The translations under genes were made by a program, and so were the position numbers. From the NCBI GenBank assembly GCA_963619325.1, contig CAVEVQ010000006.1:1-64000 (forward strand): a stretch of 64,000 nt of DNA. Reading direction: 5' to 3'. Below, one piece after another: positions 54,901 to 62,545 of the stretch (position 1 is the stretch's first letter; each line of letters opens with the position of its first letter). The DNA comes from UBA1181 sp963619325 (GTDB lineage: Bacteria; Bacteroidota; Bacteroidia; Bacteroidales; Paludibacteraceae). The notes under the pieces are model-generated. The model saw only the letters and a program-made list of their open reading frames with translations, did not search any database and was not told the DNA's origin.

Positions 54901-55338
54901 CACGCCTGCATCATCGGTTACGAAATAGTAGCCGTAGTCGGAATAGATGTTGGTGGTGAAGTTGTAAGGAAGTGTAGATGAACTATGGTTGTCGTTCCAT
55001 TTTATGGGACCCTGTGCGTAGAAAAGGTAGTAATCGTCTCCTGCGTAAAGGGCTACTTCTTGCAAATCGTCTATGTGTGAATTAGAAAAGTGTTCGCTCA
55101 ACACTGCGCCTCCATACCCGAAAACACGAATTTCTGCCGGATTGCTGAATCCCATGTCGGAGATTTGTGTGTAGGTCAGCCTGCAAATTCCACTTTCAGC
55201 AACGGATATTTTCACCCAATGACCTTGCGCAAGCACAGAATTCTCTGCAAACTCAAACGTTCCTGCTCGCATTTTTGCTCCGAATGGGAGCAGAGCCAAC
55301 AAAAGAAAGAAATATGTTCGTACAACAGAAATACTCAT
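51910..55338 (-). CDS. porU: T9SS C-terminal signal peptidase/sortase PorU
   Basis: PorU is a gingipain-like (C25) surface protease that removes the T9SS signal from cargo and attaches it to the cell surface. The start at MSISVVRTYF gives a signal peptide ending near MRAG. The catalytic His is near residue 647 (NYVGHSSKIGF) and the Cys near residue 679 (FTASCNFAQFDD); RISIGRIPCST precedes them. An Ig-like region and a T9SS-type tail (VYPNPAKESITMQV onward) end the protein; PorU keeps its own tail. porV is next. A longer frame exists upstream but lacks a signal-like start. Confidence 0.95.
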   Translation of the reverse strand: MSISVVRTYFFLLLALLPFGAKMRAGTFEFAENSVLAQGHWVKISVAESGICRLTYTQISDMGFSNPAEIRVFGYGGAVLSEHFSNSHIDDLQEVALYAGDDYYLFYAQGPIKWNDNHSSSTLPYNFTTNIYSDYGYYFVTDDAGVKKRIAERDETAIDSLPYIDIRKYIDLYKYKEDEFNYLSSGKSWFGDKIANGETSNYTFSFKDIDTTEQATIFVKLAGYSTNSSNSAVTLTNGDSVFKKTISYALCNHYVRARVGSASFSFKPTDTYFSLKAKFNGNFNTDNASTERIVACVYRPLQMDGGTTFFRNYEASGTKINARFVMKNCNANVQVWDLSDYNNPQRVKTTLAGDSIVFTDHKEGVSREFVAVNVQSPEYIDATVVGDVSNQNLHGEQPVDLIIVTHPDFIDGAKTIANLHEDFDEMNTLIVTPEQIYNEFSSGTPDATAFRWFFKKMYEDNNQNSYFVLLIGDGCYDNRGHLNSSSTKINNYIITYQGGSETDETASYVTDDYFGFLDDDALVKGNANATQRISIGRIPCSTSAELNGYISKMQTHLENKNYGKWKNKVILLADDNEQSSSYHRFEQYSDNLATKVKQYNNAMEVKKVYLDAYTRTSGSNGNRFYEVESLLDEEIGNGVMIFNYVGHSSKIGFSAEHVFTQAKAKSIYNKNCGFWFTASCNFAQFDDVDISGGEDLILNPNGGAIGLVSSARTAFDNKNDNLNQNFFVHLFDREKKTGMPPRIGDAIRLAKQTLKNDSNKLSFMMLGDPALRLHYPNNIVWTDSLVEIGGEKTDSIKALSEIQVYGHIAQADSTLIDDFNGTLHITLYDKEMTLYTKANIYSTEEDIIKYRHEYKDRPNVLFSGLTEVVDGKFNFCFKVPKDINYNYGSGRLAYYAYDEENSYEAQGVYEKFIVGGTSDNESYEEDGPEVTLYINSTNFKSGDRVNASPVFYALVSDENGINTSGAGIGHDITLTLNDAKTPITLNNYFTYSKNSYKSGIVQYQLTNLEEGTYTLTFKVWDLLNNSTTQSITFKVDNDAEIEIEDYIVYPNPAKESITMQVIHDRPQTLQSFRFLLYDMAGSLLYRSEDITSKVDGTLTLTWDLTMKNGKRVSPGCYVGRIEVKGEEGDFIGKSKKIIVLPQ

Positions 55339-55381
55339 ACTATACCTTAAAATATGTACGTCAAAAATGTTCAACACCCAT

Positions 55382-55993
55382 TTAACAAACGTTGAAATCC
55401 AACATTTTATTGCTCTCAATAAATCCTTCTAAGTGATCGCCTATCTTCACCGATCCGACACCGACGGGTGTGCCAGTGAAGATTAGGTCGCCAGTCTTCA
55501 GCGTGAAAAATTGACTTATGTAGGAGATAATCTGGTTGGGTTTGAAAATCATATCTGCAGAGTTTCCTCTCTGAACTGTTTTCTCGTTCAGGTTCAGTGA
55601 GAAATTCAAATTGGCTATGTCAAGTTCCTCTTTCGGAATAAACTGGCTGATGGGAGCCGAGTTGTCGAATGCTTTGCATATTTCCCAAGGAATACCTTTT
55701 TGCTTGAACTCATTCTGAAGGTCGCGGGCAGTGAAGTCAATTCCCAATCCGACAGCGTCGAAATAGCGGTCGGCAAATTTTTCGGAAATGTTTTTACCCA
55801 TTTTAGAAATACGAAGCACGATTTCCGTTTCGTATTCAATCTGATTAGAGAATGAAGGCAGGAAGAACGGCTTGTTATCCTTCAACAAAGCCGTTTCTGG
55901 CTTCATAAAAATGACTGGGTGAGTAGGGATGTTAACTCTATTCAACTCCCGATTATGCTCCATATAGTTCCAACCTACAGCGATGATCTTCAT
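55382..55993 (-). CDS. Fumarylacetoacetate hydrolase-family protein
   Basis: This 203-residue enzyme of the FAH superfamily probably acts on a beta-keto acid such as oxaloacetate or acylpyruvate. IGYETEIVL-like residues QIEYETEIVLRISK hold the ExE metal motif, GLGIDFTARDLQNEFKQKG is the family helix, and FTLKTGDLIFTGTPVGVGSV is the C-terminal signature. The ATG of MKIIAVGWNY is chosen over a longer frame. It lies 43 bases before porU and may lead that transcript. Confidence 0.9.
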   Translation of the reverse strand: MKIIAVGWNYMEHNRELNRVNIPTHPVIFMKPETALLKDNKPFFLPSFSNQIEYETEIVLRISKMGKNISEKFADRYFDAVGLGIDFTARDLQNEFKQKGIPWEICKAFDNSAPISQFIPKEELDIANLNFSLNLNEKTVQRGNSADMIFKPNQIISYISQFFTLKTGDLIFTGTPVGVGSVKIGDHLEGFIESNKMLDFNVC

Positions 55994-56025
55994 TGTGATG
56001 GTGTTTTTATTCAGAAAACATAATG

Positions 56026-56033
56026 CGAATTTA
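56026..56033 (-). promoter_or_regulatory. Possible -7 element for FAH-porU
   Basis: The minus strand reads TAAATTCG, one base from TAnnTTTG, 33 bases before the FAH start. Confidence 0.3.
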
Positions 56034-56174
56034 CAAAAAATGGATGATAAAGTAATCATATTTGCAAAAATGTGGAGTTTAAGAATGGCGAAAGAACCTA
56101 ATAATATCGTGTGAAAAAATATTTTTTAACAATATAAGCGTGAAAAAACACTTTTTTGTTTGTGAAGTTTTATG

Positions 56175-56182
56175 TAAATTTG
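56175..56182 (+). promoter_or_regulatory. -7 promoter element for rplM-rpsI
   Basis: TAAATTTG matches TAnnTTTG, with a TTTG at 56155-56158 upstream at a shorter than usual spacing. It predicts a leader of about 100 bases. Confidence 0.5.
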
Positions 56183-56288
56183 CAACCGATTTATTATCCA
56201 AATAAGTAGTCAAAATAAATTTTGTCGGAAAGGTTTGCCCGAAACTGGAACGGCAGTGAAGATTAATTAACAATTAAAAACGTTTAAA

Positions 56289-56750
56289 GTGGATACTTTA
56301 AGTTTCAAAACAGTTTCAGCGAATGCTGCTACGGTGACCAAAGAGTGGGTCGTAGTAGACGCTACTGATCAGCCATTAGGACGTTTGGGTTCTAAGGTCG
56401 CTAAGTTATTAAGGGGTAAGTACAAGCCAAACTTCACTCCTCATGTTGATTGTGGTGATAATGTTGTTATTATCAATGCATCTAAGGTTAAAATCACAGG
56501 CAACAAGGCAACGGATCGTATTTATTTGAGATTCACTGGTTACCCAGGAGGTCAAAGACAATACACTCCTGCTGATTTGTTGGCGAAGAAGGATGGTGCA
56601 GAAAGATTGATTAAGAAGGTGGTAAAAGGAATGTTGCCTAAGAATCGCCTTGGAAACGCTATCTTGAAAAACCTCTATGTTTACGAAGGTGCAGAACACA
56701 AGCAAGAGGCTCAACAACCTAAGAAACTCGATTTAAACTCAATTAAGTAA
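56289..56750 (+). CDS. rplM: 50S ribosomal protein L13
   Basis: This is an early-assembly 50S protein. It starts with GTG (GTG-GAT-ACT, giving MDTLSFKTVSAN), as judged from close similarity to Bacteroides L13, and no ATG is near. EWVVVDATDQPLGRLGSKVA and GMLPKNRLGNAILKNLYVYEG are the conserved blocks; the tail EHKQEAQQPKKLDLNSIK is typical for the order. It is coupled to rpsI. Confidence 0.98.
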   Translation: MDTLSFKTVSANAATVTKEWVVVDATDQPLGRLGSKVAKLLRGKYKPNFTPHVDCGDNVVIINASKVKITGNKATDRIYLRFTGYPGGQRQYTPADLLAKKDGAERLIKKVVKGMLPKNRLGNAILKNLYVYEGAEHKQEAQQPKKLDLNSIK

Positions 56751-56755
56751 TGGCC

Positions 56756-57142
56756 ATGGAAGTATTTAATGCAATCGGTAGAAGAAAGTCCGCTGTAGCA
56801 CGCGTGTACTTGAGCGAAGGAAATGGCGAAATCGTCATCAATGGTAAGGATTTGAAAACTTACTTCCCTTCCGATATCTTACAGTATGTTGTAAAACAGC
56901 CTTTGGCACACTTGAGTGTTGTTGACAAGTTCAACATTAAGGCAAATCTTGATGGTGGAGGATACACGGGTCAAGCAGAGGCTCTTAGACTTGCAATTGC
57001 TCGTGCGCTTGTAAAGGTTGACGCAGAGAATAAGCCTTCTTTGAAGAAGGAAGGATTCTTGACTCGTGATGCCAGAGAGGTTGAGCGTAAGAAACCAGGA
57101 CGTCCAAAAGCAAGAAAGAGATTCCAATTTAGTAAACGTTAG
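56756..57142 (+). CDS. rpsI: 30S ribosomal protein S9
   Basis: S9 contacts the P-site tRNA through its C-terminal tail (RRFQFSKR type; here KRFQFSKR). NAIGRRKSAVARVYLSEG opens the protein and YTGQAEALRLAIARALVK is the core signature. I prefer the ATG of MEVFNAIG by comparison with Bacteroides S9; an ATG two codons earlier overlaps the rplM stop by one base. Confidence 0.97.
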   Translation: MEVFNAIGRRKSAVARVYLSEGNGEIVINGKDLKTYFPSDILQYVVKQPLAHLSVVDKFNIKANLDGGGYTGQAEALRLAIARALVKVDAENKPSLKKEGFLTRDAREVERKKPGRPKARKRFQFSKR

Positions 57143-57201
57143 TTCTTGGAATGGTTGCATAACGTGTTGTGCAGACTGTTTAGGAGAACGTTTAGTATCT
57201 A

Positions 57202-57263
57202 AATCATTCAGACTTCTATTAGGAAAACGTACGAAAACCGTTGTGTCGAACTACTGAATGATT
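57202..57263 (+). promoter_or_regulatory. Long-range stem in the rpsB leader
   Basis: AATCATTCAG (57202-57211) and CTGAATGATT (57254-57263) form a perfect 10-bp stem around 42 bases, which contain a smaller AACG/CGTT helix. It lies 38 bases before rpsB in the 159-base gap after rpsI and may be an autoregulatory leader. Confidence 0.4.
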
Positions 57264-57301
57264 GATTAAAACAAGAATGTAAACGAAAAAAAAGAAAAAC
57301 A

Positions 57302-58123
57302 ATGTCAAGAACTAATTTTGATGAATTATTAGAGGCTGGTTGTCACTTTGGCCACTTGAAAAGAAAGTGGAATCCTGCTATGGCTCCATACATTTTTATG
57401 GAGCGTAATGGTATTCACATTATTGATCTTCACAAGACTGTAGTTAAAATAGATGAAGCTGCTGCTGCTTTGAAACAAGTTGCAAAATCGGGCAAAAAGA
57501 TTCTTTTTGTTGCAACTAAGAAACAAGCAAAGCAAGTTGTCGCAGATAAGGCTTCTGAAGCTGCTATGCCTTTCGTTACAGAGCGTTGGGCTGGTGGAAT
57601 GTTGACTAATTTCCCAACTATCCGTAAGGCTGTTAAAAAGATGGCTCTTATTGATAGATTGACTAATGATGGTACTTACGATAATCTTTCAAAGAGGGAG
57701 AAACTTCAGGTTTCTCGCCAACGTGCTAAGTTGGAGAAGAACTTGGGTAGCATCGCAGATATGACCCGTCTTCCAGCAGCTCTTTTCGTGGTTGATGTGA
57801 CAAAAGAGAACATTGCCGTTAAAGAAGCTAAGAAGTTAGGTATTCCTGTATACGGTATCGTTGATACTAACTCTAACCCTAATGACGTTGATTTCGTTAT
57901 TCCAGCAAATGATGATGCAACAAAGTCTGTAGACGTGATTTTGTCTGCCATCTTCGGTGCTATCAAGGAAGGTTTGGACGAGAGAAAGGTGGAGAAAGAA
58001 GAAAATGAGGCTGTAGAAGAGAAAAAGTCTCAGAAATCGGCAGCTAAGAAAGAGAAATCTGTTGTAGACAGTGAATCTGTTAACGCCAAAGTTGCTAGCA
58101 AGTTTGAAACTACAGAAGATTAA
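57302..58123 (+). CDS. rpsB: 30S ribosomal protein S2
   Basis: S2 binds late in 30S assembly and helps recruit S1. LLEAGCHFGHLKRKWNPAMA and PYIFMERNGIHIIDLHKT open the protein; FVTERWAGGMLTNFPTIRK and GIPVYGIVDTNSNPNDVDF are family signatures. The C-terminal ~45 residues are a Lys/Glu/Ser-rich extension. It forms the rpsB-tsf pair. Confidence 0.98.
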   Translation: MSRTNFDELLEAGCHFGHLKRKWNPAMAPYIFMERNGIHIIDLHKTVVKIDEAAAALKQVAKSGKKILFVATKKQAKQVVADKASEAAMPFVTERWAGGMLTNFPTIRKAVKKMALIDRLTNDGTYDNLSKREKLQVSRQRAKLEKNLGSIADMTRLPAALFVVDVTKENIAVKEAKKLGIPVYGIVDTNSNPNDVDFVIPANDDATKSVDVILSAIFGAIKEGLDERKVEKEENEAVEEKKSQKSAAKKEKSVVDSESVNAKVASKFETTED

Positions 58124-58164
58124 TTCTCAACCCCTAATTATTAACGATTAAATTTTCTCATAAT

Positions 58165-59157
58165 ATGGCTGTTACAATGGCTGATATCAGCAAGTTGCGT
58201 ACAATGACTGGTGCTGGTATGATGGACTGCAAGAAGGCTCTTACTGAATCAGAGGGCGATTTTGAAAAGGCAGTTGAGATTATCCGCAAGAAAGGACAGG
58301 CAATTGCTGCTAAGAGAAGTGACCGTGAGGCTTCGGAGGGATGCGTACTCGCTGCTGCGAAGGATGGTTTCGCTGCCGCTCTCGCTTTGAAGTGTGAAAC
58401 AGACTTCGTTGCTTCAAATGCGGATTTCATTGCTCTTACTCAACAAATTTTGGATAAGGCAGTGGAATTGAAACCTGCGAACATTGACGAATTGTTAAAT
58501 GCAAAGATTGGTGACTCTACTATTCAGCAACTCATAACCGACCGTTCTGGAATCACTGGAGAGAAGATGGAGTTGGGTATGTACGAGTTTGTAAATGGCG
58601 AGTCTACCTACGCATACATTCACCCAGGAAATCGTTTAGCCTCTATTGTTGCTTTCAATAAGAGTGGATTAGACGTTCAGGTTTATAAGGATGTCGCTAT
58701 GCAGGTGGCTGCTATGGCTCCTGTCGCAGTAGATGAGGCGAGTGTTCCTGCCGAAGTGATTGAAAGAGAGAAGGAAGTTGCTATTGATAAGACTAAGCAA
58801 GATCAAGTTGCTAAGGCTGTTGAGGTGGCTTTGAAAAAGGCAGGAATCAATCCTGCTCATGTTGATTCTGAAGATCACATTGAGTCTAACATGGCGAAGG
58901 GATGGCTTACAGCAGAGGATGCGGCTAAGGCTCGTCAGATTAAAGAGCAGGTTGCAGCTGAGAAGTCTGCAAATCTTCCAGCTCAAATGATAGAGAACAT
59001 TGTCAAAGGACGTATTGCTAAGTTCTTCAAAGAGTCTACTCTTTTGGAGCAACCATTCGTTAAAGACCAGAAGATTTCTGTTTCTCAATACTTAGAGAGC
59101 GTAGCAAAAGGTTTGACAGCAACATCTTTCAAACGTGTTACTTTGAATCAAGAGTAA
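58165..59157 (+). CDS. tsf: Elongation factor Ts
   Basis: EF-Ts is the guanine-nucleotide exchange factor for EF-Tu. The N-terminal UBA-like domain has KLRTMTGAGMMDCKKALTE, and LALKCETDFVASNADF is the TDFV motif that contacts EF-Tu. The protein has two dimerisation subdomains and at 330 residues is longer than E. coli EF-Ts, as is usual in the phylum. The final gene of the ribosomal set, it ends at a terminator. Confidence 0.97.
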   Translation: MAVTMADISKLRTMTGAGMMDCKKALTESEGDFEKAVEIIRKKGQAIAAKRSDREASEGCVLAAAKDGFAAALALKCETDFVASNADFIALTQQILDKAVELKPANIDELLNAKIGDSTIQQLITDRSGITGEKMELGMYEFVNGESTYAYIHPGNRLASIVAFNKSGLDVQVYKDVAMQVAAMAPVAVDEASVPAEVIEREKEVAIDKTKQDQVAKAVEVALKKAGINPAHVDSEDHIESNMAKGWLTAEDAAKARQIKEQVAAEKSANLPAQMIENIVKGRIAKFFKESTLLEQPFVKDQKISVSQYLESVAKGLTATSFKRVTLNQE

Positions 59158-59176
59158 TCTTTTTTCAGATAAATTA

Positions 59177-59207
59177 AAAGGAGGAGCCTTCGGTTCCTCC
59201 TTTTTTT
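59177..59207 (+). terminator. Intrinsic terminator of rpsB-tsf
   Basis: A 12-bp stem (AAAGGAGGAGCC with GGTTCCTCCTTT, one G-U) has a 3-base loop and is followed by T. Confidence 0.87.
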
Positions 59208-59220
59208 ATTCTTTATTTTA

Positions 59221-59228
59221 TATTTTTG
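59221..59228 (+). promoter_or_regulatory. -7 promoter element for the small lipoprotein
   Basis: TATTTTTG matches TAnnTTTG, 32 bases before the lipoprotein ATG. Confidence 0.4.
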
Positions 59229-59260
59229 TCTCCACTGATTAATTATTAACACACTTGGAT

Positions 59261-59701
59261 ATGAAAAGCATAAAATTTAGGAATTATGTTATGCTGCTTC
59301 TCGCAATAGTCTTTTTTTGCGGTTGCGATTGGTGTGAAGATGACTTTGAAGACTGTCTTGTAGGAAATCCGTGGAGGTTGGAGAAAATAGTAACTTATGA
59401 TGGAACAAGTAGATGGGATAGGTCCCAAGAGACGACGGTAAGGTATGATGAATCATCTATGAAGTTCTACTATAATGGTGATGTTTCTATCAGAACGACA
59501 ACGTTAGGTCGTTTTGGAAGAGTCTATGAAGATTGGTTTTCTGGCCGTTGGCACAGTAATTACAATGAACTTTGTATATCCACAGAAGATGGAGACTTTT
59601 TTTATACCATTTATTCTTATTCTCATTGGAATATGATTCTACAGTATGAAGCCGAGGATGAATATGGTTTGTACCTTGTAGAGGAGTATTATTCTCGATA
59701 G
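59261..59701 (+). CDS. Hypothetical lipoprotein
   Basis: I do not recognise this 146-residue protein. It has a lipoprotein signal (MLLLAIVFFCGCDW, lipobox near Cys22) and then an acidic, aromatic-rich domain with repeated Tyr/Trp/Arg strands (NPWRLEKIVTYDG, FSGRWHSNYNELCIS). The pattern resembles small lipocalin-like beta-barrel lipoproteins common in the phylum, but that is inference. ATG is preferred to an in-frame TTG two codons earlier. It has its own -7 element. Confidence 0.7.
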   Translation: MKSIKFRNYVMLLLAIVFFCGCDWCEDDFEDCLVGNPWRLEKIVTYDGTSRWDRSQETTVRYDESSMKFYYNGDVSIRTTTLGRFGRVYEDWFSGRWHSNYNELCISTEDGDFFYTIYSYSHWNMILQYEAEDEYGLYLVEEYYSR

Positions 59702-59703
59702 AT

Positions 59704-59711
59704 TATATTTG
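59704..59711 (+). promoter_or_regulatory. -7 promoter element for purH
   Basis: TATATTTG matches TAnnTTTG and lies 10 bases before the purH ATG, predicting a very short or absent 5' leader. Confidence 0.4.
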
Positions 59712-59721
59712 TTTTTTATAT

Positions 59722-60900
59722 ATGGCAAACGAATTAGCTTTAAAGTATGGGTGTAATCCCAATCAAAAACCGTCCCGTATCTTTATGCAGGATGGAAGTG
59801 AGCTTCCTATTCAAGTGTTGAATGGACGTCCTGGTTATATCAATTTCTTGGATGCTTTCAATAGTTGGCAGTTGGTTCGCGAACTAAAGGAGGCGACAGG
59901 ACTTCCTGCTGCAACATCTTTCAAACATGTCAGTCCTGCGGGTGCTGCTGTTGCGGTAGAAATGTCTGACACGTTGAAAAAGATTTATTTCGTGGACGAT
60001 GTGAAACTTTCTCCGTTGGCTACTGCATACGCTCGTGCCAGAGGTGCAGATCGTATGTCTTCGTATGGTGATTTCATAGCACTTTCAGAGATTTGTGATG
60101 AGGAGACTGCAACTTTGATTCATCGCGAGGTTTCCGATGGTGTCATCGCTCCAGGCTACACGGAGAAGGCGCTAGAGATCTTGAAGAGCAAGCGTAAAGG
60201 AACTTACAATGTGATTCAAATTGATCCATCTTATAAGCCAGATCCTGTTGAACGTAAGCAGGTTTATGGCATTACTTTTGAACAAGGCCGCAATGAAATT
60301 AAAATTGACGAGTCATTGTTCAAGGAGTTCCCTACGAAAAATAAGGAACTTACTGCAGATGCGAAGCGTGATTTGTTGATAGCACTCATTACTTTGAAAT
60401 ATACACAGTCAAATTCTGTTTGCTATGCAAAAGATGGACAGGCTATTGGTATCGGTGCAGGACAGCAATCTCGAATACATTGTACTCGCTTGGCAGGAAG
60501 CAAGGCAGATATTTGGTTCTTACGTCAGAATCCGAAGGTGATGAGTCTTCCATTTAAGCCAGGAATTCGTCGTGCTGATCGGGACAACACCATAGATGTT
60601 TACATTTCTGACGATTACATGGATGTTTTGGCAGATGGCACATGGGAGCAATTTTTCACTGAGAAGCCAGAACCTATCACTCGTGAGGAGAAAAAGGAAT
60701 GGTTGAAGAATTTGGATAACGTGGCTTTAGGCTCAGATGCGTTTTTCCCATTTGGCGACAATATCGAGCGTGCTCATAAGAGTGGTGTGAAGTTTATTGC
60801 TCAGCCGGGAGGCTCTGTTCGTGATGACAATGTTATTGAGACGTGCGATAAGTATGGTATCGCAATGACATTTACTGGTGTCAGATTGTTCCACCATTAG
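59722..60900 (+). CDS. purH: AICAR transformylase (PurH without cyclohydrolase domain)
   Basis: This enzyme formylates AICAR with 10-formyl-tetrahydrofolate in purine synthesis. Catalytic Lys68-His69 are in SFKHVSPAGAAV; NSVCYAKDGQAIGIGAGQQSR and FFPFGDNIERAHKSGVKFI are later family blocks. At 392 residues it has only the transformylase half: the N-terminal MGS-like IMP cyclohydrolase domain of bifunctional PurH is missing, so ring closure must come from another protein outside the window. Confidence 0.93.
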   Translation: MANELALKYGCNPNQKPSRIFMQDGSELPIQVLNGRPGYINFLDAFNSWQLVRELKEATGLPAATSFKHVSPAGAAVAVEMSDTLKKIYFVDDVKLSPLATAYARARGADRMSSYGDFIALSEICDEETATLIHREVSDGVIAPGYTEKALEILKSKRKGTYNVIQIDPSYKPDPVERKQVYGITFEQGRNEIKIDESLFKEFPTKNKELTADAKRDLLIALITLKYTQSNSVCYAKDGQAIGIGAGQQSRIHCTRLAGSKADIWFLRQNPKVMSLPFKPGIRRADRDNTIDVYISDDYMDVLADGTWEQFFTEKPEPITREEKKEWLKNLDNVALGSDAFFPFGDNIERAHKSGVKFIAQPGGSVRDDNVIETCDKYGIAMTFTGVRLFHH

Positions 60901-60958
60901 TTGTCAATTGAATAGTCTATGGCTAAATTCTTACGATTGATTTAATTTGTTGATTTTA

Positions 60959-61000
60959 GACGGTGATGTTCTTTCTTAGGCATCATCGTCTTTCTTTTTT
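60959..61000 (+). terminator. Intrinsic terminator of purH
   Basis: GACGGTGATG (60959-60968) pairs with CATCATCGTC (60981-60990, one G-U), followed by a T-rich stretch. Confidence 0.82.
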
Positions 61001-61011
61001 ATGAAAACATG

Positions 61012-61019
61012 TAATTTTG
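61012..61019 (+). promoter_or_regulatory. -7 promoter element for the polymerase gene
   Basis: TAATTTTG matches TAnnTTTG, 19 bases before the ATG. No LexA-like palindrome is visible in the gap. Confidence 0.45.
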
Positions 61020-61038
61020 TGAAAGGGAAAGTTGGAAC

Positions 61039-62538
61039 ATGGAACGCTCGTATATCGCCATAGACTTAAAATCTTTTTTTGCTTCTGTTGAGTGTGTTGA
61101 AAGAGGATTAAATCCGCTGACGACCAACTTGGTAGTGGCAGATGAGAGTAGAACGGATAAAACGATCTGTTTGGCGGTTACTCCGGCATTAAAAGTGCGA
61201 GGGGTTCCAGGGAGACCAAGATTGTTTGAGGTAAAACAGAAAGTTCGTGATATAAACAATCAGCGAGGTCGTCCGTTAGGAGGATTACGGGGAAAATCTT
61301 TTTATGATGAGGAGTTGAATGAGCATCCTGAATATGCTGTAGATTTTATTATTGCGCCTCCCCGGATGTCATATTATATAGATTACAGCACACGTATCTA
61401 TGGCATCTATTTAAACTATGTTTCTGCAGAGGATATGCATGTCTATTCTATAGATGAGGTTTTCATAGATGCGACAAACTATTTGAAAACCTATAAGATG
61501 ACAGCGCACGAATTGGCTATGAAGATGATTCAGGATGTTTTGAAACAGACGGGAATCACGGCAACGGCGGGCATAGGCACGAATTTATTTCTATGTAAGG
61601 TGGCTATGGATATTGTCGCAAAACATATTCCTGCGGACAAAGATGGAGTCAGAATTGCCGAATTAGATGAAATGTCGTATCGAAAAAGTTTGTGGAATCA
61701 CACTCCGTTAACGGACTTTTGGAGATTGGGTGCAGGTACAGCTCGTCGATTGGCATCGATTGGCATCACAACGATGGGAGAAATAGCGAGATGTTCTGTG
61801 TCTCACGAAGATATCTTATACAAAATATTTGGAGTTAATGCAGAGTTGTTGATTGACCACGCATGGGGATGGGAACCTTGTACGATTGATAAGATAAAGG
61901 CGTACCGACCTGAAACCAACTCATTAAGCAGTGGTCAGGTCTTGCATTGTCCGTATGATTATAAGAAGACGAGGGTTGTGGTGTTGGAGATGGCGGATGC
62001 GGCCGCGTTGACTTTATTAGAGAAAGGGTTGTTAACCAACCAGTTAGTCTTGAGTATCGGTTATGATACGGAAAGTTTGACAAACCCGTCAATTGCAGAG
62101 CAGTATCATGGCGATGTCTATCTTGATCATTATGGTAGAAAAGTGCCTAAACCAGCTCAAGGAACGGTCAACTTAGAAGATTTTTCATCGTCATCTAAAA
62201 CTATCTTGCAGGCTGTTGAAAGGTTGTTTGAGAAAATAATAGATCGTTCATTATTGGTCAGGAGAATTAATTTGGCGACGAATCATGTTATTCCCGAATT
62301 TTGCTTGAAGAAAAGGAAAAGGGAAGCTGTTCAATTAGAACTTTTTGTGGACTACGACAAGCAAAGGGAGGTAGAGGAGCAACGGAAAAAGGAAAATGAG
62401 AAAGAGCGAAGAATACAACAAACGATTATAGACATAAAGCACAAGTACGGGAAAAATTCCATTTTGAAAGGTTTGAATTTCATGGATGGTGCAACGGCAA
62501 AAGATCGTAATCGGCAGATTGGAGGCCATAAAGCATAA
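61039..62538 (+). CDS. Y-family DNA polymerase (UvrX/DinP-like)
   Basis: This is a translesion DNA polymerase. AIDLKSFFASVECVERGL carries the first catalytic Asp and SIDEVFIDAT the acidic pair of the palm; TAGIGTNLFLCKVAMDIVAK is the family signature. The fingers region has TDKTICLAVTPALKVRGVPG and a longer insert than E. coli DinB. After the little-finger domain comes a charged coiled coil (about residues 435-465), then GATAKDRNRQIGGHKA at the end. This tail and insert are typical of the group common in Firmicutes mobile elements. The small partner gene is 7 bases downstream. Confidence 0.9.
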   Translation: MERSYIAIDLKSFFASVECVERGLNPLTTNLVVADESRTDKTICLAVTPALKVRGVPGRPRLFEVKQKVRDINNQRGRPLGGLRGKSFYDEELNEHPEYAVDFIIAPPRMSYYIDYSTRIYGIYLNYVSAEDMHVYSIDEVFIDATNYLKTYKMTAHELAMKMIQDVLKQTGITATAGIGTNLFLCKVAMDIVAKHIPADKDGVRIAELDEMSYRKSLWNHTPLTDFWRLGAGTARRLASIGITTMGEIARCSVSHEDILYKIFGVNAELLIDHAWGWEPCTIDKIKAYRPETNSLSSGQVLHCPYDYKKTRVVVLEMADAAALTLLEKGLLTNQLVLSIGYDTESLTNPSIAEQYHGDVYLDHYGRKVPKPAQGTVNLEDFSSSSKTILQAVERLFEKIIDRSLLVRRINLATNHVIPEFCLKKRKREAVQLELFVDYDKQREVEEQRKKENEKERRIQQTIIDIKHKYGKNSILKGLNFMDGATAKDRNRQIGGHKA

Positions 62539-62545
62539 AAATAAT

